Positions 9,050 to 16,227 of a DNA stretch of 34,409 nt are shown in pieces. This DNA is from Paracoccus binzhouensis (GTDB taxonomy: Bacteria; Pseudomonadota; Alphaproteobacteria; Rhodobacterales; Rhodobacteraceae), in NCBI RefSeq assembly GCF_016446475.1, contig NZ_JAEHFP010000040.1, positions 1 through 34,409 of the forward strand, in the 5' to 3' direction. The notes beneath the pieces were generated by a model. It did not search any database. It was not told where the DNA came from and worked only from the letters and a program-made list of their open reading frames with translations. A program made the translations under genes and the position numbers. Position 1 is the stretch's first letter. Every line of letters begins with the position of its first letter.

Positions 9050-9602
9050 GGCGCTTTGCATCTGATGTGAGCCTGTCTTGCCACGGCCCGATGCACCCTT
9101 CGCCACAGCGACCATGCGATGGCGCGGGCGGGCTGGATCCGGCGCTGTGCCCTGCGGCGGCTTTCCTGGACGAGCCATCGGATCAGGGGTGGCGATCCTG
9201 TCCGCCCTGTGCCGGCAAGTGGGCGCGCGACCCCACGGGAGGCACGGCCCTGCTTCAGGAAACCGGTTTCGTCGATCGCCGGTATCGCATCCGGATCGGC
9301 CCGGGCCTCCAGCGCCTCGCCGCGCATGATGTTGCGCAGGGCATCGGCATTCCGGAGGGATCCGACCGAGGCTCGCCTGCTGCCGCCAAGGGTCCTTGTC
9401 GCCGGCGGCCTTTGCCCGCAGCCATCCGGTGTTGCCCCTTCGGTCCCGGCAGACCATCGGGAAACGGTCCGGCCGATGCCGCGACACGCTCTTGCGCAAA
9501 CGGCCCCCGCAGTTGCGATTTCACCTCCCGAAGCGACGCGGCCGAAAGCGCCAGCTTTTCCGCGACAGGCCGTCCCGGCATCCAGGACCGCATCCACGTC
9601 AT
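9050..9602 (-). pseudogene. Degenerate IS701-family transposase
   Basis: Reading leftward from a start near 9602, recognisable IS701-type segments occur in three different frames: SLREVKSQLRGPFAQERVAA, then NTGWLRAKAAGDKDPWRQQA, then IDETGFLKQGRASRGVAR (IDETG at about 9276) carrying the DDE-region signature. Straight after GVAR the sequence jumps to the family's C-terminal end (IAWSLWRRVHRAVARQAH), so the middle is deleted. About 550 bases remain of an expected 1.2 kb or so. At least two frameshifts plus the deletion make it inactive. Terminal inverted repeats were not found. Confidence 0.75.
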
Positions 9603-9845
9603 GGAAGACCGGTGATGCAAAGGTCGCCCATCATTCTTTCCATAACAACGGATTGGACGGCATTCTTCATGGTCGCGCCGGGCCTGTGGCCTTGTCGCGG
9701 GCGGGCGAGGTTCCAGCGCTTTGCCTGATCGGATCCGGGGGATCAGAGCGATGCCGCCGTGGCGCCAGGCCCGTGGCAGGCTGCCATCGCGGCCTGCAGG
9801 CATCGGGGCCGGTTCGCCGGACAGGCGGCACCCGGGGCAGACGTC
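9603..9845. other. 243-base gap without a recognisable gene
   Basis: Between the IS701 remnant and the end of the flavoprotein gene I see no reading frame with a recognisable family and no clear terminator. A leftward frame containing GGIALIPRIRSGKALEPRP faintly recalls transposase C-termini, so this may be further IS debris, but the match is too weak to name. Confidence 0.4.
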
Positions 9846-11330
9846 CTACAACTGGCGATAGACTCGGGCCGTATCCATTTCGAAATGCTGCAATTCCTGC
9901 TGCCGGCGGGCTTCGGACCAGCCGAGGCTGGAGGCGGCGATGCGCGACAGTTCCTCGGCCCGGCCGCGGCCCAGATCGGGCTCCAGCCCGTCCGGCAGGC
10001 GCCGGCGGATCAGGTCTAAAAGGCGCACGACATGTTCCCGGGCCGCCCTCTGGCCGATGCCCTCGTCGCGGCTTTCCGGCGCCGGGATGATCCCGACGGG
10101 GGCGGGGCCGCACCTTCCCAGGCGCTTCTCGACACGGCGCGCGACCTTCCGCGCCGCGTGGCGATGCAGCATGATGGTCGAGCCGGTGACGGCCAGCAGG
10201 CCGGGCCTCGCGGGATCCTCGGCCACCTCGACCGACAGGCTGGTGGTGCGGCCGTCGCGCGACGAGGTCGGGCGCACCCCGCACCAGCAATGCAGCACAT
10301 CGGCGCGGGTCAGCTGCAGGTCGGGGAACAGGTGGTTGGCCTCGGCCAGGATATAGTCGATCTCGGCATCCTCGACCCGGATGTCGTCGGGATCGGCGGT
10401 GACCTCGGTCTCGGTCGGGCCGATGAAATGGAATTCGCGCCAGGGAAAGACGTAATAGGGCTCGCCCTTGCGGGAAAAGGCCTCCAGGCCCTGGCCGCGG
10501 AACGCCTCGGGCAGGCGCACCATGACGTTGACGCCCTTGATGCCGATCACCCGGCGCCTGCCGGAATCGCCGCCGCCGCCCGGCACCCGGTCGATCCAGG
10601 GGCCGGCGGCGTTCACCACCAGCCGAGCGCGGACCTGCGCCCGGCCCTGCATCCCGGGCGCGCGTTCGTCCAGGGTGACAAGCCAGCCCCCGCCCTCGCG
10701 CGTGATCGCGGCGACCTCGGCATAGGTGCGGAGGGTGGCGCCGCGCCGCTCGGCATCCAGCGCGGTATCGACGCAGATCCGCTCGGGCCAGGCATACATG
10801 TATTCCTCGAACACGCCCACGCCGCGCAGCGGGCCGCCCAGGGCCGCGGCCATGGCGCTTTCGCCGGCGGCTTTCGCGGCGGGAAGGCGGCGATAAGCCA
10901 GCGGCACCCGCCAGCCGTCCAGCGCCTCGACCAGGCGGAAGCCCAGGTCGACCAGCCAGGGCGGATAGCGGTCGCCCTTGCGGAACGGGTAGTGGAAACG
11001 GTGCTTCGTCAGGTGCCCGGGCATGTCGCGCACCAGTTCCGCCCGGCAACGCATGACCTCGCGGGTGTAAAGCAGGCGGCGTAGCATGTCGGCGGGGCGG
11101 AAAGGCATCTGCCACAGCGGATAGCGCGCGGCGAGATAGCCGAGCCCGGAATAGAGCATCTGGCTGGAGCGCGACGAAGTGCCGGCGCCGATATCGCCGC
11201 GGTCGACCAGCAGGGTGCGAAAGCCGCGCCCGGCCAGTTGCCGGGCGCTGGCGCAGCCGACCGCGCCGGCGCCGATGACGATCACGTCGTAATCCGTCCC
11301 GTCGAGGCTGGTAAGGGCAGGGCGGATCAT
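9846..11330 (-). CDS. FAD-dependent oxidoreductase, GlpD/DAO-like
   Basis: This 494-residue flavoprotein has the FAD-binding fold at its start: DYDVIVIGAGAVG with GAGAVG at residues 20-25. The next segment, DIGAGTSSRSSQMLYSGLGYL, resembles aerobic glycerol-3-phosphate dehydrogenase (GlpD), as do the later RLVVNAAGPWIDRV and FHFIGPTETEVTADPDDI. The start ATG 11330 overlaps the proC-like stop in an ATGA, so it is the last gene of the proXWV operon. This context argues against glycerol 3-phosphate and for an amine, an N-methyl amino acid or a betaine-derived substrate; the true substrate is unknown. Reading upstream of 11330 would only enter the preceding gene. Confidence 0.75.
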   Translation of the reverse strand: MIRPALTSLDGTDYDVIVIGAGAVGCASARQLAGRGFRTLLVDRGDIGAGTSSRSSQMLYSGLGYLAARYPLWQMPFRPADMLRRLLYTREVMRCRAELVRDMPGHLTKHRFHYPFRKGDRYPPWLVDLGFRLVEALDGWRVPLAYRRLPAAKAAGESAMAAALGGPLRGVGVFEEYMYAWPERICVDTALDAERRGATLRTYAEVAAITREGGGWLVTLDERAPGMQGRAQVRARLVVNAAGPWIDRVPGGGGDSGRRRVIGIKGVNVMVRLPEAFRGQGLEAFSRKGEPYYVFPWREFHFIGPTETEVTADPDDIRVEDAEIDYILAEANHLFPDLQLTRADVLHCWCGVRPTSSRDGRTTSLSVEVAEDPARPGLLAVTGSTIMLHRHAARKVARRVEKRLGRCGPAPVGIIPAPESRDEGIGQRAAREHVVRLLDLIRRRLPDGLEPDLGRGRAEELSRIAASSLGWSEARRQQELQHFEMDTARVYRQL

Positions 11331-12115
11331 GCCGGACCCTCCGCCATGCGCCTGGCCTTGTCGGTCGCCGCTTCCAGCGCCGCGACGATGGCGCGGCTGA
11401 AACCTGCCGCCTCGGCCGCCTCGATGCCGGCGGCGGTGGTGCCGCGATAGTCGCGATAGGCGGCGACCAGCACCGGCGCGTCGGTGATCCGGCCCTCCAG
11501 CAGCCGTGCGCCGCCGATCACCGCTGCCTCGGCCGCGCGCCAGGCGATGGCCTCGGAAACGCCCTGCGCCCGCATGAAGCCGGCCATCGCTACGGCCATC
11601 AGCGCCGGATAGGCGGCGCCCGAGCCGGGCAGGGCAGTCATCAGGTCGATCTGCGCCTCGTCCGGCAATTCGTCGGTGGTGCCGATGGCGGAAAGCAGGT
11701 GCCGCACCGTGTTGCGGTCGGCATCCGTCACGGCCTCGGCGGCCCAGAAGGGCGAGTAGGAGGCGCCGATCTCGGCCGCGGCATTCGGCATGACCCGCAC
11801 GATCCGGCCGCCGCAGCGCGCCAGCTCTTGCGCCCCGATCCCGGCCATGAAGGACAGGACCAGCCGCCCCTCGGCCCGCAGGTCCAGCCCCGACCAGTCC
11901 CCGGGGCGGACCGAGACCACGACCACGTCGCTTTGCGCCACCAGATCTGCCACGTCCCGCGCCCAGACCGGATCGGCATGACCGTGATAATCGGGGCGCG
12001 GCCCGCTGCGGTTCAGGAGCACCAGATCGCCCGGCCGGACGATCTGGCGCGACAGAAGCCCCGCGCCAAGCGCCGAGCCCAGCCAGCCGGTGGCGCCGAT
12101 GATGCCGATCCTCAT
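11327..12115 (-). CDS. proC: Pyrroline-5-carboxylate reductase-like protein
   Basis: This 262-residue protein has an N-terminal NAD(P)-binding fold (MRIGIIGATGWLG) and the ProC C-terminal helical signature (ALPGSGAAYPALMAVAMAGFM, then AEAAVIGGARLLEG). The nucleotide-binding loop GATGWLG is unlike the usual ProC GAGNMG and hints at a divergent specificity. It sits inside a betaine-transport operon, with ATGA overlaps to both neighbours. It may reduce a cyclic imine derived from the imported compound rather than serve biosynthetic proline synthesis. The family assignment is good, the reaction is inferred, and proC is used here as a family label. Confidence 0.72.
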   Translation of the reverse strand: MRIGIIGATGWLGSALGAGLLSRQIVRPGDLVLLNRSGPRPDYHGHADPVWARDVADLVAQSDVVVVSVRPGDWSGLDLRAEGRLVLSFMAGIGAQELARCGGRIVRVMPNAAAEIGASYSPFWAAEAVTDADRNTVRHLLSAIGTTDELPDEAQIDLMTALPGSGAAYPALMAVAMAGFMRAQGVSEAIAWRAAEAAVIGGARLLEGRITDAPVLVAAYRDYRGTTAAGIEAAEAAGFSRAIVAALEAATDKARRMAEGPA

Positions 12116-13152
12116 GCCGCCGCTCCTGCGCCGGTATAGGCGTCGATGGCGTTGCGGAAGGGCAGCAGGCCCAGCAGCCTGCCGTCGGGGGCCTCGACAC
12201 GCATGGCCTGCAGGCCGCCTGCGGCCATCTGCTGCAACGCATCGGCGATACTGGCATCCGCGGCGATGCTGGCCTGGGGAAGGTTGTCGGCGCCATGCGG
12301 GCTGACCATGACCGCGCCAACCTTCAGCACCCGGCCGCGATCGACATGCTGGACGAAGTTCGCCACGTAATCGTCGGCCGGGCGCAGCACGATGTCCTGC
12401 GCCGAGCCCTGCTGGATCACGCAGCCGTCGCGCAACAGCGCGATGCGGTCGCCGATGCGCAGCGCCTCGTCGAGATCGTGGGTGATGAAGACGATGGTCT
12501 TCTTCACCTCCTGCTGCAGGTCCAGCAGCACCGTCTGCATGTCATAGCGGATCAGCGGGTCCAGCGCCGAATAGGCCTCGTCCATCAGCAGGATCGGCGC
12601 ATCATTGGCCAAGGCCCGCGCCAGACCCACCCGCTGCTGCATGCCGCCCGAAAGCTGGCTGGGATAGCTTTTCTCGAAGCCGGAAAGCCCGACCCGCTCG
12701 ATCCAGCGCATGGCGGTGCGATAGCGCTCGGCTTCGGAGATGCCCTGCACCTCCAGCCCGTAGGCGGCATTGTCCAGAACGGTGCGATGCGGCAGCAGCG
12801 CGAATTTCTGGAACACCATCGCGGTCTTGTGGCGGCGGAAGGCGCGCAGCGCCTCGGGCGGCATGGCGACGACGTTCTGGTCCTCGATGACGATCTCGCC
12901 CGCCGTGGGCTCGATCAGCCGGTTGATGTGGCGGATCAGCGTCGACTTGCCCGACCCGGACAGGCCCATGATGACCTGGATGCTGCCGGCCGGAACCTGG
13001 ATGTTGATGTCGCGCAGGCCCAGCACATGACCGTGGCGGGCCTGCAACTCGGCCTTGGTCATGCCGGCGCGCACCGCCTCGACATGCGCCTCGGGATCGG
13101 GGCCGAAGATCTTGTAGAGGTTGCGGATCTCGATGCCGATGGGATCAGCCAT
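12112..13152 (-). CDS. proV: Glycine betaine/proline-type ABC transporter ATPase
   Basis: This 346-residue ATPase of the OpuAA/ProV class carries Walker A GLSGSGKS (63-70), signature LSGGMQQ (167-173) and Walker B ILLMDE (187-192) followed by YSALDP. After the ATPase core is a regulatory tail (from about residue 265) with CBS-like sequence such as ASIADALQQMAAGGLQAMRV, typical of osmolyte or betaine importers. The long N-terminal lead (VRAGMTKAELQARHGHV) is also a ProV trait. Its start overlaps the proW stop by 8 bases. Confidence 0.9.
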   Translation of the reverse strand: MADPIGIEIRNLYKIFGPDPEAHVEAVRAGMTKAELQARHGHVLGLRDINIQVPAGSIQVIMGLSGSGKSTLIRHINRLIEPTAGEIVIEDQNVVAMPPEALRAFRRHKTAMVFQKFALLPHRTVLDNAAYGLEVQGISEAERYRTAMRWIERVGLSGFEKSYPSQLSGGMQQRVGLARALANDAPILLMDEAYSALDPLIRYDMQTVLLDLQQEVKKTIVFITHDLDEALRIGDRIALLRDGCVIQQGSAQDIVLRPADDYVANFVQHVDRGRVLKVGAVMVSPHGADNLPQASIAADASIADALQQMAAGGLQAMRVEAPDGRLLGLLPFRNAIDAYTGAGAAA

Positions 13153-14032
13153 GGCTGGCCTCGCGATGCTTCTGCAGCCGCTTGCCCCAGGCCTGGCTGA
13201 CGCGGTCGAACAGGATGGCGATGCCGACGATGGCGAAGCCGTTGAACAGGCCCAGGGTGAAATACTGGTTCGAGATGGCGCGCAGCACCGGCTGGCCCAG
13301 CCCCTGCACCCCGATCATCGAGGCGATCACCACCATGGCCAAGGCCATCATGATGGTCTGGTTGATCCCTGCCATGATGGTGGGCAGGGCCAGCGGCAGC
13401 TCGGCCTTGACCAGCTTCTGCCAGGCCGAGGAACCGAAGGCGTCGGCCGCTTCCAGCACCTCGCGGTCGACCTGGCGGATGCCCAGGTTGGTCAGGCGGA
13501 TCATCGGCGGCAGGGCATAGATCACCACGGCGATCAGGCCCGGCACCCGGCCGATGCCCAGAAGCATCACCACCGGGATCAGGTAGACGAAGCTCGGCAT
13601 GGTCTGCATCACGTCGAGGATCGGGTTCAGCACCGACTGCACCCGCTCGGACCGCGCCATGAGGATGCCCAGCGGCAGGCCGATGGCGATCGAGAGCAGC
13701 GTGGCGGCCAGGATCATCGACACGGTCTTCATGGTGTCGTCCCACATGCCGAACATGCCGATCAGCACCAGGGTCAGCACGCTGCCGATCACGACGCGCA
13801 GGCTGCGGCTGGCCCCCCAGGCCAGGGCGGCCACGATCAGCAGGACGATGGGCCAGGGCGCGTTGGTCAGCAGCCGCTCGGACCAGATCAGGACGGACTG
13901 GAGCGGGCTGAAGAAGCCCTCGATCATATCGCCATAGCTGCGGGTGAAATTGCGGAAACCCTCGTCGATGACCCGCTTGAGGTCGCGAAGATAGCCGTCG
14001 TCGATCTGGGGGAATGAGGTAAACCAGGACAT
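13145..14032 (-). CDS. proW: Glycine betaine/proline-type ABC transporter permease
   Basis: This 295-residue inner-membrane permease has the ProW layout: a soluble, amphipathic N-terminus of about 55 residues, paired hydrophobic segments at about 60-95, and a permease core with the EAA loop at about 194-221 (EAADAFGSSAWQKLVKAELP). The LPLGILMARSERVQSVLNPI stretch is typical of the family. It lies 73 bases after proX, across a stable hairpin. Confidence 0.9.
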   Translation of the reverse strand: MSWFTSFPQIDDGYLRDLKRVIDEGFRNFTRSYGDMIEGFFSPLQSVLIWSERLLTNAPWPIVLLIVAALAWGASRSLRVVIGSVLTLVLIGMFGMWDDTMKTVSMILAATLLSIAIGLPLGILMARSERVQSVLNPILDVMQTMPSFVYLIPVVMLLGIGRVPGLIAVVIYALPPMIRLTNLGIRQVDREVLEAADAFGSSAWQKLVKAELPLALPTIMAGINQTIMMALAMVVIASMIGVQGLGQPVLRAISNQYFTLGLFNGFAIVGIAILFDRVSQAWGKRLQKHREASHG

Positions 14033-14070
14033 GGCTTTGCCATCCGCCTCTCTTTGCTGGGAGGAAGGGG

Positions 14071-14094
14071 GCGGGCGGCCCGGAAACCGCCCGC
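14071..14094 (-). other. Stable hairpin between proX and proW
   Basis: gcgggcgg (14071-14078) pairs perfectly with ccgcccgc (14087-14094) around an 8-base loop, just after the proX stop. There is no U-tract. Such hairpins after a binding-protein gene usually protect its mRNA from 3' decay and so raise binding protein over permease and ATPase; that role here is inferred. Confidence 0.6.
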
Positions 14095-14105
14095 ACGGAT
14101 CGCGA

Positions 14106-15101
14106 TCAGAGCGCGCCCTTGATCTTTTCCGCCGCCTCGGGCGAGACCCATTGCGTCCACATCTCCTCGTGGGTGCGCAGGAACTCGCGGGCGCCTTCCT
14201 CGCCGATGGCCTGGTTGTCGGTCATCCAGGCCATCATCCTGTTGACCGTGCCGTTGTCCCAGCTGCGCTTGGACAGATAGTCGATCACCCCCGGATCGGC
14301 CGCGTCGGCGAACTCCTTGGAAACCAGGGTGAAGACGTTATCGACGGGAAAGGCGTTCGGCTTGGGGTCGGGGCAATCCGCGACCGAGGTGCAGCGCTTC
14401 CATTCCGCCATGTCGTTTTCCATGCCGAAATCGACCGGCACCATGTCGTATTTGCCCAGAAGCGAGGTCGGCGCCCAGTAGAAGCCCAGCCAGGGCGCCT
14501 TCTGCTCGTAGGCCTTGGCGATCGAGCCGTCGAGCCCGGCGGCCGAGCCGGTATCGACCAGGGTGAAGCCATGGCCCTCGATGTCGAAGGCTTTCGCAAG
14601 CTGGGTGGTGACGATCGTGCCGCCCCAGCCGGCCGGACCGTTATAGACCGCGCCCTTGCCCGGATCCTCGGGCGCCGGGAACAGCTCGGGATGGGCCAGG
14701 ATCTCCTCGATCTTGTTCAGGTTCGGATGCTCGTCCAGCATGTAGCGCGGGATGAACCAGCCCTGCTGGCCGCCATCCGACAGCGAGCGGGCGAGTTCGA
14801 CGATCTTGCCGTCCTTGAGCCCGGATGCGACCAGCTCGGGCATCAGGTCTACCCAGGCCTCGGGGATGACCTCGGGCTCGCCCTTCTCGACCAGCGAGGT
14901 GATGCTGGGCACGGTGTCGCCGACGACGATCTCGGCGTTGCAGTTATAGCCTTCGTTGAGGATGAACTGGTCGAGGCTGGCCATCAGCTCGGCGCTCTGC
15001 CAGTTCATGCTGGCGATGGTCAGGTCGCCGCAATCAGCCGAGGCGGCGCCGGCCAGCGCCATGAGGGCCAGGGCAGAGGCGGAAAGATAGGATCGTTTCA
15101 T
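14106..15101 (-). CDS. proX: Glycine betaine/proline-type periplasmic binding protein
   Basis: This 331-residue secreted binding protein of the OpuAC/ProX class has a signal peptide (MKRSYLSASALALMALAGAA) with a likely cut after ASA at residue 22. ATG 15101 is chosen because an aggga site lies upstream and the signal peptide then starts correctly; an extra eight residues upstream would spoil it. The mature part contains the tryptophan-rich segments typical of quaternary-amine binding (MNWQSAE, EAWVDLMPE, GWFIPRYM, WAPTSLL). It is the first gene of the operon; the exact ligand is not readable from sequence. Confidence 0.88.
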   Translation of the reverse strand: MKRSYLSASALALMALAGAASADCGDLTIASMNWQSAELMASLDQFILNEGYNCNAEIVVGDTVPSITSLVEKGEPEVIPEAWVDLMPELVASGLKDGKIVELARSLSDGGQQGWFIPRYMLDEHPNLNKIEEILAHPELFPAPEDPGKGAVYNGPAGWGGTIVTTQLAKAFDIEGHGFTLVDTGSAAGLDGSIAKAYEQKAPWLGFYWAPTSLLGKYDMVPVDFGMENDMAEWKRCTSVADCPDPKPNAFPVDNVFTLVSKEFADAADPGVIDYLSKRSWDNGTVNRMMAWMTDNQAIGEEGAREFLRTHEEMWTQWVSPEAAEKIKGAL

Positions 15102-15442
15102 GGTGTCATTTCCCTGTCGCGACATTGATCACGGCTGCCCGGCCCGTCGCAAAAGGCCGGGTGGCTGATTGGGTCAGGATGGGTCTCCTGCCGGCTTTCG
15201 TCTCGGGACGCGGCCGCGCAGGGCGGCCGCCTGTCGGGCAATGCGGATCCATGGCGGGATCCGCCGGCGGTCGGGTGCCGCCGATGCGGTATCCTTCCAG
15301 CCAGGCACGCGGCGGGATGCAAGGATAACCGCATTTTGTGCAAGAATCGCGCCATCGGCCCGCGCAGGCTCCGGGGCGCGTGCACCGGAGATCGCCCTGG
15401 GGCCGCCCCGGATGCAGGGCATGCCGCCTGGCATGGCGCCGC
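15102..15442. promoter_or_regulatory. Upstream region of the proX operon
   Basis: This 341-base gap between proX and the tetR-type gene (both minus strand) has no convincing reading frame. Its only AT-richer part, at about 15315-15350, holds two direct repeats of tgcaag at 15318-15323 and 15339-15344, 21 bp apart. On the minus strand ttgcac, just inside the second repeat, could act as a -35 element, but no good -10 follows at normal spacing. It probably holds the operon promoter and a regulator site. Confidence 0.4.
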
Positions 15443-16081
15443 TCATGGCAAGGCTTTCGCCAGGCTTCTGACGCGGGCGTCGAAGCGGGCGATCTCGCGC
15501 GGCTCGGCGGCCTGGCCGGTATAGATCTCGACATAGGTGGGGATGCGCGCCAGCCGCGTTTCCAGTCCTTCCCGCGCCCGCATCGAGATATAGCCGATCT
15601 GCGTCAGATAGATGGTGCGGGCGCGGACATCGGCCTCGTGTTCGGGAAGGTCCCAGCGCATCAGCATGTCGCGCAGCGCCGACAGCCGCGCCTCGTCCGC
15701 AGCCTCGATGCGCGCGGCCACGCGGGCGTCCTGCAGCGCCCAGCTGCGCACCGCGAATTCCAGCCGCGCGTCGAAAGTCCCCGACAGGAAGCAGGCCAGC
15801 ACGTTCAGCATCGCCTCGGCCCGCGATTCCGCATAGTCGCGGGTCGCTGCCACCATCGGCCCGGTGGTCTTTTCCGCCCAGCCGTCGATCAGCGCGGTCA
15901 GCAGCGCCTCGCGATCCTCGAAGAACCAGTAGAAGCTGGTGCGCGACAGGTTCAGCTGCCGGGCCAGCGGCAGGATCTTCACCGCGTCGACGCCGCTGTC
16001 GATCAGCGCCTGATAGCCGGCTTCCAGCCAGCCCTCGCGCGAACCACGCCATCCGGTCTCGGGAGCAACAGGGGTTTCCAT
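15443..16081 (-). CDS. TetR/AcrR-family transcriptional regulator
   Basis: This 212-residue regulator (from ATG 16081) has an N-terminal TetR helix-turn-helix: ALIDSGVDAVKILPLARQLNLSRTSFYWFFEDREALLTALI. The following ligand domain is helical, with YVEIYTGQAAEPREIARF near the end. It is transcribed away from the demethylase gene and towards proX, so it probably controls one or both. An in-frame ATG at 16129 would add 16 residues but runs into the shared promoter region; neither start has a clear ribosome-binding site. The effector is unknown; a betaine breakdown product is plausible. Confidence 0.8.
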   Translation of the reverse strand: METPVAPETGWRGSREGWLEAGYQALIDSGVDAVKILPLARQLNLSRTSFYWFFEDREALLTALIDGWAEKTTGPMVAATRDYAESRAEAMLNVLACFLSGTFDARLEFAVRSWALQDARVAARIEAADEARLSALRDMLMRWDLPEHEADVRARTIYLTQIGYISMRAREGLETRLARIPTYVEIYTGQAAEPREIARFDARVRSLAKALP

Positions 16082-16115
16082 GGCTTCTGCATAGCCGCCG
16101 CCGCGATTCGCCTCA

Positions 16116-16187
16116 AGAAAAATGTCCATTGATGCATACCAAAGGATCACTAATGATTTTTTTATTGACACAAGTGAACATTTCTCG
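16116..16187. promoter_or_regulatory. Divergent promoter with imperfect inverted repeat
   Basis: The 146-base gap between the TetR gene and the demethylase has an AT-rich core, striking in this GC-rich region. aatgtccattgatg (16121-16134) is mirrored on the other strand by aatgttcacttgtg (16182 back to 16169), 10 of 14 matching, placed as arms about 60 bp apart. A ttgaca at 16165-16170 could be a -35 element for the demethylase, although no good -10 follows. The arms are candidate TetR operators. Confidence 0.4.
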
Positions 16188-16227
16188 CCTTCTTGCGGCA
16201 CCGACTCCCCCCCTCGCAGGCAGAGCC

